Assembly: GCA_002352045.1 (NCBI GenBank)
Contig: DEHT01000022.1
Coordinates: 1-21,437, forward strand
Direction: 5' to 3'
Source of the DNA: Chitinophagaceae bacterium UBA2793
Lineage (GTDB): Bacteria; Bacteroidota; Bacteroidia; Chitinophagales; Chitinophagaceae
DNA: 21,437 nt
The stretch's first letter is position 1, and the number at the start of each line of letters is the position of its first letter. The translations under genes were made by a program, and so were the position numbers. The notes under the pieces are model-generated. The model was not told where the DNA came from and made no database searches. It worked only from the letters and a program-made list of their open reading frames with translations. Positions 1-7,762 of this stretch are shown piece after piece.

Positions 1-101
1 TCGTAAGTATAGCTAATGGTTCCACCGCATTGGTCTTGTCTCACCGCCCTGATTTTTTTCTCACGTGCCACAAAAGTTGGGTTAAAATAAGTAGTTGCAA
101 C
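1..101 (-). pseudogene. Possible surface-protein repeat fragment, running off the left edge
   Basis: On the minus strand an open frame runs leftwards out of the window. It contains TYFNPTFVAREKKIRAV followed shortly by QCGGTISYTY. From memory this resembles the repeat of large Bacteroidota surface proteins (DUF5977 type: Y-x-N, basic stretch, R-x-x-C, then a Y-T-Y/V strand). The frame is closed upstream by a TAA near position 138 and has no ATG, so it is either a decayed remnant or the end of a frame-shifted gene. Family assignment is weak and the segment is short. Confidence 0.25.
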
Positions 102-156
102 ATTTAAAAAGCAGATAGGTAAATTAAATGAGTATTTAAATTAAACCCGGCAATTC

Positions 157-177
157 CGATTCGTGAGAATCGTTTTT
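157..177 (+). terminator. Small intrinsic terminator
   Basis: A perfect 6-bp stem (CGATTC / GAATCG, 157-162 and 167-172) with GTGA loop is followed by TTTTT. It is oriented to stop transcription entering from the left edge. There is no T-run on the minus strand, so it should not stop read-through from the traB-like gene. Confidence 0.45.
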
Positions 178-241
178 GAAATCATCCACACTGTCCTGCG
201 TTTCAAAATATTGACTAAGTCTTATATTCAAATCAACTCAG

Positions 242-1132
242 CTAATCCTTGTTATTAATTGGCCTCAGCGTATAACCTTCCTTCCTTAGCAATTCTATCA
301 ATCCTTTTTTACCCACTAAATGGCCGGCACCCACCGCCATAAAAATGTTTTCTTTTTTAAGAATGTCTTTCAACTGTACTACCCAGTTTTCATTTCTTCT
401 ATCCAGCAAAAACTCCATTCCTTCCTGCAAGCCAAACTCCGGCTGGTTAAACATGGCTTCTATTTTATCAATCTTCTGTGTTTTATAAACTTGCAGCATG
501 GTATCAAAATACAATCGGTATTGTTGTATGCTGTCAATAGTTCTTATCAAACTCTTTGCCTGCATTTCGTAAGGAATACTGTCGAAAACCGATGCCTGAA
601 ATTGAATGGTTTCAAAACCTTTTATTTCTTTTTTATCTTTTTTGGCAAGCTTCATTAACTCCTGCTCTACTCCGCTCATGGTTTTGCAGAGCATCATTTT
701 AGGATACAAAAAAGCTTCCAGCATAGAAGGTTTCATTTTTTGAAATGTTTTTAAAGAAGTACGAAGCGAATCGGTAAAATATTTTTCCAATTTTAAAAAC
801 TCCGTTTCAGAAACTAAGTCTTTAAGTGTTTGCCCATCCTTCATATTCATAAACATCAATGCGCCCAGGGTATTGGCAGGATCGTCCAGGTCCATTTCAA
901 AATATACATCATCAGAATTTTGTAAGGCAAGCAACAGGTTTTTACTAAACAGAATATCCTGCTTACACATCATGTGAAAAGTGCCAAAGAGATAACTGGG
1001 TTGTTGTAAGCCATTCCCCGATATTTCCCATAAAAGGCTGTTGTTGTCTTTATTAGTAGGTAAATTTATCTTGGGTTGACTTTGGCAGCATTGTTGGCTA
1101 AATAGTAAAACAATGGCTATAAATAATTTCAT
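242..1132 (-). CDS. TraB/GumN family protein, exported
   Basis: This is a 296-residue protein of the TraB/GumN family, whose eukaryotic relatives (Tiki) are reported metal-dependent proteases; the bacterial role is poorly defined. Both hallmark G-x-x-H motifs are visible: GTFH near residue 53 and GAGH near residue 271, at opposite ends as the family expects. FEMD lies near residue 80, and the C-terminal sequence after GAGH (HLVGKKGLIELLRKEGY) is typical. The ATG at 1130-1132 was chosen because MKLFIAIVLLFSQQ then begins a normal signal peptide; an in-frame ATG ten codons upstream (1162) would put polar residues before it. The mature protein should be periplasmic or envelope-associated. It is a single gene, divergent from the sigma-factor unit. 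Confidence 0.85.
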   Translation of the reverse strand: MKLFIAIVLLFSQQCCQSQPKINLPTNKDNNSLLWEISGNGLQQPSYLFGTFHMMCKQDILFSKNLLLALQNSDDVYFEMDLDDPANTLGALMFMNMKDGQTLKDLVSETEFLKLEKYFTDSLRTSLKTFQKMKPSMLEAFLYPKMMLCKTMSGVEQELMKLAKKDKKEIKGFETIQFQASVFDSIPYEMQAKSLIRTIDSIQQYRLYFDTMLQVYKTQKIDKIEAMFNQPEFGLQEGMEFLLDRRNENWVVQLKDILKKENIFMAVGAGHLVGKKGLIELLRKEGYTLRPINNKD

Positions 1133-1188
1133 AGTGCTAATTGAATTACTAAAATAGGCCATTTAATTACAAATTTGTGCTATTATGA

Positions 1189-1196
1189 TAGTTTTG
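1189..1196 (+). promoter_or_regulatory. Candidate -7 box for the sigma-factor unit
   Basis: TAGTTTTG fits the Bacteroidota -7 consensus TAnnTTTG and would give a leader of about 55 nt before the ATG at 1258. No TTTG lies at the expected distance upstream (the nearest, 1174-1177, is too close), so this is only a partial match. Confidence 0.25.
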
Positions 1197-1257
1197 ACAT
1201 CTTTTTAAAAAAATCATTTCATGTGAACGAAATACAAAACCGGGTGTACAGCAATAT

Positions 1258-2232
1258 ATGAAATGGATTTTAAACCTGTTCTTAGTAACAATTTCAAGCA
1301 TGTGTGTGGCCCAAAGTATCGGTAATACAGCAAACAATACCGTTCAGATGGGTACAGCGCTTATAATAAACAAACCTGCCATCGCCAATAATAGTAATTA
1401 CCGTTTAATAAACAACGAACCCGGCAATGCCAATGCATGGTTACAGCTTTATTTATGGCTTACCAAGACCAAAGAAGAACAAATTTTTTTGCAACAAACA
1501 TTGCAATCTGCAAAACAATATATAGGGCAAAGCTGGCAGTTGTCTTTGATGCAGTTTATTGCTTCCGGTAAAAAAGACTTGAATGCAATACAATATGCCA
1601 TTGATCATGCTGAAAACAAAGCATTGATTTATCCCTATGCAATTCATTATGCAATTATTAATAACAAGAAGGATTTGTTGAAAGAATATGCAATAGCGTT
1701 AAACAACCTCGCTCCCATTCCTGCTCTTTTGTACGAGTATCATTACAATGCATTAGTATCAGCAGCGCCCGATGCAAAAATTTATGGAAAAGGCTTAACT
1801 GATTTGGCACCCATGGCTATTTTACAGCAGGTTTACAATATAAGGCCTGATATTGAATTAAAATATTATGAAGGAGAAATAAGAAATAGTGCAAATACCT
1901 ATATCTGCCTTTCTGCCGGAAAAGAAATCATAGAACGCTATCCGGATGCGGATTACAGCGGACTATTAATAAATCTATCATCGCAAAATAATATGGAAGC
2001 TGTAGAGAATAGTTTAAAATATTTTTCATTGCAAAAATTATTAACAGCTGTTACACTTACTGAGGAAGAGTCGGGTTTTTATAAAAACTATATCCCTTCA
2101 TTTGTACTGATGTACAAATGGTCTAAAAACATGCAGCAATTGGATAAAGCAGAAAAGTGGAAAAACTATTTACAAAAAATAGGCACATTAACCGGCAGTA
2201 CAAAAGCCATAGAAAAAGCGATAGAAGATTAG
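1258..2232 (+). CDS. Exported helical-repeat protein, first gene of an ECF sigma unit
   Basis: This 324-residue protein is not recognised as a named family. It starts with a clear signal peptide (MKWILNLFLVTISSMCVAQS, cleavage likely after CVA or VAQ). The rest looks mostly alpha-helical with TPR-like spacing: NANAWLQLYLWL near residue 57, a middle region rich in Ala/Tyr/Asn, and a C-terminal DKAEKWKNYLQKIG. A segment near residues 182-200 (GLTDLAPMAILQQVYNIRPD) recalls a motif in other large Bacteroidota proteins in which a Leu-Gln pair precedes IRPD, but this is only an impression. Its stop is one nucleotide before the sigma-factor ATG, so the two are almost certainly co-transcribed. A sensor or client role for the sigma system is an inference from position. 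Confidence 0.8.
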   Translation: MKWILNLFLVTISSMCVAQSIGNTANNTVQMGTALIINKPAIANNSNYRLINNEPGNANAWLQLYLWLTKTKEEQIFLQQTLQSAKQYIGQSWQLSLMQFIASGKKDLNAIQYAIDHAENKALIYPYAIHYAIINNKKDLLKEYAIALNNLAPIPALLYEYHYNALVSAAPDAKIYGKGLTDLAPMAILQQVYNIRPDIELKYYEGEIRNSANTYICLSAGKEIIERYPDADYSGLLINLSSQNNMEAVENSLKYFSLQKLLTAVTLTEEESGFYKNYIPSFVLMYKWSKNMQQLDKAEKWKNYLQKIGTLTGSTKAIEKAIED

Positions 2233-2233
2233 A

Positions 2234-2809
2234 ATGGCTGCAAGCACAATATTATACCAGCAATACAGCGATGAAGAATTGATGCCGTTATTACAAAGCG
2301 GCCATCGAATGGCATTTGACGAGTTGTACAAAAGATACAGCCAGAAAATGTTCAGTTACTTTTTTCGTATGCTGTGGAAAGATAAAGAACTGGCTGAGGA
2401 TTTTACGCAAGACCTTTTTGTGAAACTCATTAAAAATGCAGAGCTGTTTGTATCCGGAAGACAATTTTCTACCTGGATATATAGCATTGCACACAATATG
2501 TGTAAAAACGAATATAGAAAACAACATCTAAGAAAATTGCATGCAAACCAATTGTACAAAGAACCTGTATCTAATATGATTAGTCCCGATATAAAAAAAT
2601 TCAAAGAAGCCGTACATCAATGCAGCAATGAATTATCGGAAGAAAAGAAAACGTTATATATACTTCGCTTCCAGGAAAACTTATCAGTTCCTGAAATAAG
2701 CAGTATCATGAATATTCCCCAAGGCACTATAAAATCGAGAATATTTTATTTGTTAAAAGACATGAAAGAAAAATTAAAAGATTTTGAAACCTTACCAATC
2801 TATCCATAA
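2234..2809 (+). CDS. RNA polymerase sigma factor, ECF (sigma-70 family)
   Basis: This 191-residue extracytoplasmic-function sigma factor should direct core RNA polymerase to a small regulon. Region 2 spans about residues 27-97: AFDELYKRYSQKMFSYFFRM, the core-binding and -10 segment with DFTQDLFVKL near 56-65, then STWIYSIAHNMCKNEYR. Region 4 spans about 130-182, with a helix-turn-helix NLSVPEISSIMNIPQGTIKS near 149-168. Regions 1.1 and 3 are absent, as expected for ECF sigmas. It starts one nucleotide after the upstream gene's TAG and ends one nucleotide before the next ATG, implying coupled expression with the presumed anti-sigma. Confidence 0.93.
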   Translation: MAASTILYQQYSDEELMPLLQSGHRMAFDELYKRYSQKMFSYFFRMLWKDKELAEDFTQDLFVKLIKNAELFVSGRQFSTWIYSIAHNMCKNEYRKQHLRKLHANQLYKEPVSNMISPDIKKFKEAVHQCSNELSEEKKTLYILRFQENLSVPEISSIMNIPQGTIKSRIFYLLKDMKEKLKDFETLPIYP

Positions 2810-2810
2810 T

Positions 2811-3392
2811 ATGTTACACCCAGACGAAATAATTATCAGTAAGGAATGGCATCAATTGAATGATGCCGAAAAAGAATCGCTCAAAGAACTGGCGGATTCA
2901 GAAACTTCTTTCAATTTATTGAAGAAGATGCTGATGGTATCTTTCGAACAAAATGAGGATGTACCCATCATCAGTCAGAATATTTATAAAAATTTGGAGG
3001 CAGTATTACCTGCAAGGAGGATGAATCAAGCAAAGTATTGGTATGCTGCGGCAGCAGCGCTTGTTATTGTGTTAACCGCAAGCTTGTTTTTGGTTAAAAA
3101 AGATGCTAAAAATAATTATGTAAAAAACAATACTATGTCCTCTAAAACAGACAGCATCATCAAAAGAGTTGAGTTAGCTATACAGCAAAATGCGGATTCA
3201 TCATCGTTCCAAAAAACTGTGGATACTTCTGCTGATAAATTACTGGTACAATCTTCCAATAAAAATAAACCATTGGCAAAACAGCAACCTGTATTCATTA
3301 TTGCAGATACAACTTTATACAATGCTTATGCATTTCAAACAAAGGTTGGCTCAGCTCCTTCATTGCTAAATTTTATTACAGAGGCGGATTAA
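2811..3392 (+). CDS. Single-span membrane protein, probable anti-sigma factor
   Basis: This 193-residue protein has a cytoplasmic N-terminal part of about 75 residues, one transmembrane helix near residues 76-95 (YWYAAAAALVIVLTASLFLV) after a basic stretch (ARRMNQAK), and an outer domain of about 100 polar residues. That is the usual layout of an anti-sigma factor, and it directly follows the sigma gene. The N-terminal sequence lacks an obvious H-x3-C-x2-C zinc motif, so it would be a non-ZAS type. The ATG at 2811 is preferred; an in-frame ATG at 2784 would overlap the sigma gene by 26 nt and add residues with no clear role. Function is inferred from context and topology, not from a recognised domain. 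Confidence 0.75.
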   Translation: MLHPDEIIISKEWHQLNDAEKESLKELADSETSFNLLKKMLMVSFEQNEDVPIISQNIYKNLEAVLPARRMNQAKYWYAAAAALVIVLTASLFLVKKDAKNNYVKNNTMSSKTDSIIKRVELAIQQNADSSSFQKTVDTSADKLLVQSSNKNKPLAKQQPVFIIADTTLYNAYAFQTKVGSAPSLLNFITEAD

Positions 3393-3754
3393 TTTGCATA
3401 ACTAAGTGTGCAAAGAGGAAACGAGTACATCCGTAATCAGCATTTGCCTTTTACTTCTTAATGCGCCTATTTAATACTTGAGTTATTAATGGTGGTGCCG
3501 AAAAAGTGATTAAAATATTTCCAATAAAACTTCTTACATTTCTCTATTTTACAGCTTTACATTTTATACCGATTTAATTTAAAAATTAATCTTTATTGCT
3601 AACGTAAAATGCCAATACAACAGCTATTTAGGTTAAATATTACAGATGTATAATCGGCATTGGTCCATTCTATACTATCAATATTTATTTCTCTTTGTGG
3701 ATGATTTTCATTGAACCTTTTCCAAGCTAATGTGTACAGATATAAAAATGAATT
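3393..3754. other. Intergenic region with a possible minus-strand gene remnant
   Basis: No complete gene is visible. On the minus strand at about 3730-3599 an open stretch reads LAWKRFNENHPQREINID, then SIEWTNADYTSVIFNL, then ends at a TAG. Its composition is protein-like, but it has no ATG and is closed by a TAA just upstream, inside the start of the SIMPL gene. It may be a decayed gene tail. No convincing TTTG/TAnnTTTG promoter pair was found for the downstream gene. Confidence 0.3.
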
Positions 3755-4840
3755 ATGAAAAAATTATTTGCACCAATTTTATTTGCAACTATTTCTTTTA
3801 ACAGTCAGGCACAAATTGCCGGTAACGCCGTTGCATCCGGCAATATCAATTACAACAATCCTGGATATAATTCCAATCCCGTTGATCTGAGCATCAATTC
3901 TTACAGCAGTAATTATTCTTCCTTGCTTGAAGCCAACGTAATGATAAATGTAAAAGCTACTTCTTTTACTGCCATCTTTAGTCTTACACAGATTGGCGAA
4001 ACCGTAGAATCTGCCGAATCTGCCATGAAGGCGAGAGTAGAATTATTTAAGGCTATGCTAAAACAAAGCAATCATGGAGCACAGTATGTATTTGCCGATC
4101 CTGTAAGCATGGTTCCAACCTATGAAATGGAACTGACAGAAAAAAAACTCAGCAAAACCTACAATGAGATACCTTCCGGCTTCGAAATAAAAAAGAATGT
4201 ACATATTACCTTCGGCGAGCAGGATCAGATCAATGATATAGTTAGTGTAGCTGCTAAAGCAGAAGTTTACGATCTTGTAAAAGTGGATTACAATGTAGAT
4301 AACAAAGATGCAATACTGCAACAGTTAAGAGGTGAAGCACTGGCTATTTTAATAGAAAAGAAAAAAGTTTTGGAGCAGGCAGGTATTTATACTCGTTTCA
4401 CAAACGTGGGTGAAAAACATGGGTCTGCTTTTCCAATGGAACGATATGCACAATATGTGGCTTACAAAACTGGTACTGCACCCTATCAGTTGGCCAGTTA
4501 TCAAAAAAACAAGCCCACTCCAACGGTGCAATACAACTATGCGGATAAACAAAAAACTATTTATTACGAAAAAGTTAGCGATAAACAGTTTGATAAAGTA
4601 ATGAACCCCGTTGTTTATGAACCAATGGTACAGGTATATTTTTCTTTAAAAGGACAGTATGTAATTTATGATCCGGTAAAAGAAAAAGAAGACAAAGCCT
4701 ATAACGACAAGATAAAAGAATTCCAGTTAAAAGAAATGGAACTCAATATCGATTTGAAAAGAAAACAATTGAATCTGCCTCCTGCAAAACCGGAGTCAGT
4801 TAGAACCACTACACCAAAGGTAAAAGTACAGATTGACTAA
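3755..4840 (+). CDS. Exported SIMPL-like (DUF541) domain protein
   Basis: This 361-residue protein has a signal peptide (MKKLFAPILFATISFNSQAQ). A SIMPL-like domain spans about residues 62-260: a beta strand with alternating residues (VMINVKATSFTAIFSLTQIG), a helix in which paired elements are spaced along ESAMKARVELFKAMLK, and later the family-like VKVDYNVDNKDAILQQLRGE followed by ALAILIEKKKVLEQAG. The C-terminal 100 residues are charged and extended, ending in a Lys/Glu helix (KEKEDKAYNDKIKEFQLKEM) and a Pro-rich tail. SIMPL proteins are periplasmic or envelope proteins of uncertain biochemical role. The gene is separated by 362 bp from the sigma unit, so it probably has its own promoter, although it could be a sigma target. 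Confidence 0.75.
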   Translation: MKKLFAPILFATISFNSQAQIAGNAVASGNINYNNPGYNSNPVDLSINSYSSNYSSLLEANVMINVKATSFTAIFSLTQIGETVESAESAMKARVELFKAMLKQSNHGAQYVFADPVSMVPTYEMELTEKKLSKTYNEIPSGFEIKKNVHITFGEQDQINDIVSVAAKAEVYDLVKVDYNVDNKDAILQQLRGEALAILIEKKKVLEQAGIYTRFTNVGEKHGSAFPMERYAQYVAYKTGTAPYQLASYQKNKPTPTVQYNYADKQKTIYYEKVSDKQFDKVMNPVVYEPMVQVYFSLKGQYVIYDPVKEKEDKAYNDKIKEFQLKEMELNIDLKRKQLNLPPAKPESVRTTTPKVKVQID

Positions 4841-4849
4841 CATAAACAG

Positions 4850-4882
4850 GCCTGTCAGAATTTTTCCGGCAGGCTTATTTTA
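4850..4882 (+). terminator. Terminator of the SIMPL gene
   Basis: A 7-bp stem (GCCTGTC 4850-4856 with GGCAGGC 4868-4874, including one G-U) closes an 11-nt loop and is followed by TTATTTTATTTT. It sits in the 34-bp gap between two convergent genes and overlaps the stop of the decarboxylase gene on its T-rich side. Confidence 0.6.
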
Positions 4883-6713
4883 TTTTACCATACAAACTAC
4901 CACCCTTCTCAAATAATTTATCAATCGCCTTTTCGGTAGCTGAATCTTTTTCAAGCACGGGAGCATGATGTGGCTTTTTGCGTGCATCTAATATTAATGG
5001 GCCTTTACAACCCCAATGTTTGTGATGCGTAAAACTATTTACTCCGTAAATATCATGGCTGGGGTTGCAACGGGTAAATGCAGCCCATAAAAAATTGTTC
5101 AATTTTTCGGCCATAAATGCTGCATCATCGGCCAATACTATCATAGCAATGCCGTCCAAATTTTTCGATTCCTTTAATTGTTCATTCAATATTTCCATTT
5201 CTTTGGCTGCATCATCGTAATTGGTAAAAGCATTTGACTTTAAAGCAATCACAGCAGGCATTACCAATTTTGCTTCTCCAAATTTTTTAAGCAATGTAAA
5301 GTCGGCAGGTATTTCAATAGCAAGCTTTCGCAATTGCTCGCCATAAGCAGCAAACACTACCTTGCTTCCACTGTTTAATCCCGTGCCGGAGTAATCCAAT
5401 GTATCAATGGTACTGTTGGTATAAAAATGAATATCCCTGCCAAAGTCAATCCTTTCTAAAACAAATTGCAAGTATGTTTCTACATCATGCGTACTTAATT
5501 GATTGCTATCGTCGGCAGTAATAAATAAAAATTTAGCTAGGCTCAGTTGCCCCGTTCCAAAAATATGATTGGCAATGGTTAATAATTCGGCCGGTTGTTT
5601 GCTGGTAGTATAAGGTGTATAACGTTCGCTGCCGATGGCTAACAGTAATGGGTGAACGCCTGCAGCATCTACTGCATGTACTTCTTTTAATCCCGGTATT
5701 TCCTGCGGAATAGCAGCGCCTGTAATTTCATGAATCAGTTTTCCAAAACTGGTATCTTCCTGCGGTGGTCGCCCCACTACCGTAAACGGCCATATAGCAT
5801 TGCGGCGAGCATATACTTTTTTCACCCACATCAAAGGGAACTCATGCGTTAAACTATAATAACCCAGGTGATCGCCAAAAGGCCCTTCGGGCTTGGTTTC
5901 GCCGGGATATACTTCGCCGGTAATTACAAAATCGGCATCGGTACTTATGGCAAACCCATCTTTATAAATATATCTAAAACGCCTTCCACCCAGTACGCCG
6001 GCAAATGTCATTTCGCTTATTCCTTCCGGCAATGGCATAACGGCTGCAACAGAATGTGCCGGCGGGCCTCCTACAAAAATGCTCACTTTAAGCGGTTGTC
6101 CTTTGGCGTTAGCTTTAGATTGATGAACACCAATGCCTCGATGAATTTGATAATGCAAACCAATTTCTTCATTCAATTTATAATCGTTTCCATTCAGTTG
6201 AATCCTGTACATACCCAGGTTGGCATTCATTATTCCGGGCTTATCCACATCTTCGGTATATACCTGTGGAAGTGTAACAAAGGCACCACCATCCATGGGC
6301 CAGTGTTGTATCATTGGCAAATCAGCAATATTAATTTGTTGATGAAGCACCGGCTTGTTCATAGGATTTTTTAGCGGAAAAGCTTTTAATGCAGCAAGCC
6401 CTGCATTAAAATTTTTGAAAGGTTGTTTCAAAGCCTTTATAGGATCGGCTTTTAGTTCAATTAACTTTTGTACCTGTTGTAAGGTATCGCTAAAAATAAA
6501 TTTACTTCGTTTCAGTGTACCAAAAATATTGGAAGCTGCTCTAAACCTGCTTCCTTTCACATTTTCAAACAATAAGGCAGGGCCACCGGCTTCGTGTACA
6601 CGAAGATGAATGGCCGCCATTTGCAAATGCGGATCTACCTCTTCTTTAATTCTTACCAACTGCCCGGTTCGCTCTAAAGCAAGCAGGCAATCTTCCATGG
6701 AACTGTAAGCCAT
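4875..6713 (-). CDS. UbiD-family prenylated-FMN decarboxylase
   Basis: This 612-residue enzyme belongs to the UbiD family, non-oxidative decarboxylases of aromatic or unsaturated acids that use prenylated FMN and a divalent metal. Recognisable landmarks are NANLGMYRIQL near 163 and HYQIHRGIGVHQ near 187 (cofactor and metal region), and PEGPFGDHLGYYS near 275, which holds the family's conserved acidic catalytic residues. VGRPPQEDTSFGKLIHEIT near 313 is also conserved. It is longer than the E. coli UbiD of about 497 residues but matches the size I recall for Bacteroidota homologues. Bacteria of this group use menaquinone, so a menaquinone-pathway role is often assigned; no UbiX partner or mqn gene lies in the window, so the substrate is unproven. 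The ATG at 6711-6713 follows a good -7 box. Confidence 0.88.
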   Translation of the reverse strand: MAYSSMEDCLLALERTGQLVRIKEEVDPHLQMAAIHLRVHEAGGPALLFENVKGSRFRAASNIFGTLKRSKFIFSDTLQQVQKLIELKADPIKALKQPFKNFNAGLAALKAFPLKNPMNKPVLHQQINIADLPMIQHWPMDGGAFVTLPQVYTEDVDKPGIMNANLGMYRIQLNGNDYKLNEEIGLHYQIHRGIGVHQSKANAKGQPLKVSIFVGGPPAHSVAAVMPLPEGISEMTFAGVLGGRRFRYIYKDGFAISTDADFVITGEVYPGETKPEGPFGDHLGYYSLTHEFPLMWVKKVYARRNAIWPFTVVGRPPQEDTSFGKLIHEITGAAIPQEIPGLKEVHAVDAAGVHPLLLAIGSERYTPYTTSKQPAELLTIANHIFGTGQLSLAKFLFITADDSNQLSTHDVETYLQFVLERIDFGRDIHFYTNSTIDTLDYSGTGLNSGSKVVFAAYGEQLRKLAIEIPADFTLLKKFGEAKLVMPAVIALKSNAFTNYDDAAKEMEILNEQLKESKNLDGIAMIVLADDAAFMAEKLNNFLWAAFTRCNPSHDIYGVNSFTHHKHWGCKGPLILDARKKPHHAPVLEKDSATEKAIDKLFEKGGSLYGKIK

Positions 6714-6730
6714 TCTATTAATTTATGCAG

Positions 6731-6738
6731 CAAATATA
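6731..6738 (-). promoter_or_regulatory. -7 box upstream of the UbiD-family gene
   Basis: On the minus strand TATATTTG matches TAnnTTTG exactly. The transcript would start roughly 10-15 nt before the ATG. No TTTG -33 element is seen at 17-23 nt upstream, so this is a half-match. Confidence 0.4.
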
Positions 6739-6785
6739 AAACAGTGAATTTGTTTAGGAGCATCGACACTTGAATCCAATGCAAC

Positions 6786-7053
6786 ATTTGTATCCGGCCT
6801 TTTGTTGAAATGCCTCCGCAAGCTCCGGCATTTCCACTTCAGTCCGGGCTATGCTCCTCCGGCCTAAAGGTTGGGGCTATAAAGGCACTAGACGAATTAA
6901 AATTTCTACACAAAGCAATACTTTTCATCACAAATCGTTTCGGGGCTTTGCGTTCGGTCGGGAAATCGAAGCACAAAAGCTGGTTTTATTACTAATGTTT
7001 AATTGAAAAACAGCCGTTGAATTTTGCACTTCAGCCCGCCTGACGCAAAACCT
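6786..7053. repeat. Non-coding block rich in inverted repeats, abutting the cassette-like unit
   Basis: This gene-free stretch is more GC-rich than its surroundings. GAAATGCC and GGCATTTC pair across 12 nt near 6807-6834. TTTTGC (near 7022) pairs with GCAAAA (near 7045) around a GC-rich centre (CAGCCCGCCTGAC). AACCTTGTTAGC then leads straight into the inverted repeat of the next gene. A 61-codon plus-strand frame at 6810-6995 is judged non-coding. I believe similar blocks recur beside hypothetical genes in related genomes, but could not check. Confidence 0.45.
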
Positions 7054-7693
7054 TGTTAGCGGTAGTTTTTTATTATTTCGCCATATTTTTCGGTGTATGT
7101 TCGAAACATTTCTGCTCGTGTTCCCAAATGAAAAACCTCATTTCCATTAATCACTATTTTTTCAGGCGATTTTCCGTTGCAAAATTGTCCTGCTGAATTT
7201 AATGCTTTTTCAAGTATGTCAAAGTTTTGTTTTGCAATATCATTTGTTGGAAATTCATATACCCAAATTACAAAATCTGGATAAAAGTCTTTTGTCCCTT
7301 TTTCAGGTTTTTTACTTCTTGCAAAATATTCTCTAATTCCATTTCCGCTAATTAACTTCACACTATTTTCTTCACAGTTGTTATAAGAAAGTCCGCCTCG
7401 ATTTTTTCGTTCTTCAAAGGTGAAATTTACCTTCTCTAATTTTGTTTTAAGATCATTTATAAGCTTTGTATTGTCAGCAGAATTTATAGTATAGATTGTG
7501 TCATACTTCGTGTTTTCATTTGGTATATCTCCCATTGATAACTTTTCATTGGTTATATCATTTGTGTTATTTTTGCTTTTCAAATTCTCTTTACAGGATG
7601 TAATGAGAAAAATAACTATTATATAATTAAAATATTTTTTCATTAGTCTTCTTTCATTTTTTTACGGTCGGTTTTTTAAAATTACCGCTAACA
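7054..7693 (-). mobile_element. Cassette-like unit: one gene between 11-bp inverted repeats
   Basis: TGTTAGCGGTA at 7054-7064 and its exact reverse complement TACCGCTAACA at 7683-7693 bracket a single lipoprotein gene, giving a 640-bp unit. The gene's stop codon (TAA within CGCTAAC) lies inside the left repeat. A gene preceded by GTTAG and followed by CTAAC, with the stop in the recombination site, is the layout of integron cassettes. However, the 7-bp cores do not fit GTTRRRY exactly and no integrase is present, so a mobile cassette is an inference. Confidence 0.4.
7056..7643 (-). CDS. Hypothetical lipoprotein in a cassette-like unit
   Basis: This 195-residue protein is not recognised. It begins MKKYFNYIIVIFLITSCKEN, a lipoprotein signal whose lipobox ITSC makes Cys17 the probable lipidated residue. 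The mature protein is polar; a Lys/Asn/Asp-rich linker (about residues 18-60) precedes a folded domain with VNFTFEERKNRGGLSYNNCE, FYPDFVIWVYEFPTNDIAKQ and a C-terminal HLGTRAEMFRTYTEKYGEI. The unit it sits in is bounded by inverted repeats that include its stop codon. It is more AT-rich than its neighbours and has no clear promoter of its own. An immunity, resistance or surface-binding role would be typical of cassette genes, but nothing in the sequence proves any function. Confidence 0.75.
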   Translation of the reverse strand: MKKYFNYIIVIFLITSCKENLKSKNNTNDITNEKLSMGDIPNENTKYDTIYTINSADNTKLINDLKTKLEKVNFTFEERKNRGGLSYNNCEENSVKLISGNGIREYFARSKKPEKGTKDFYPDFVIWVYEFPTNDIAKQNFDILEKALNSAGQFCNGKSPEKIVINGNEVFHLGTRAEMFRTYTEKYGEIIKNYR

Positions 7694-7762
7694 TTTTGTT
7701 CCTGGTATCATATTTATTTTATTGTCTAAATTCAGAAGTACAACACGCTATATTTACTTATA

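Noticed and set aside
5868..6374. 168-codon plus-strand frame opposite the UbiD-family gene
   Set aside because: It lies wholly antisense to a well-supported enzyme gene and has no recognisable domain.
6810..6995. 61-codon plus-strand frame in the GC-rich block
   Set aside because: It has odd composition, covers inverted repeats and shows no domain; it is best read as a by-product of a repeat block.
7030..7064. Classical integron attC site
   Set aside because: Gene-border layout is similar, but core sites do not fit RYYYAAC/GTTRRRY on both sides and no integrase is present; described as cassette-like only.
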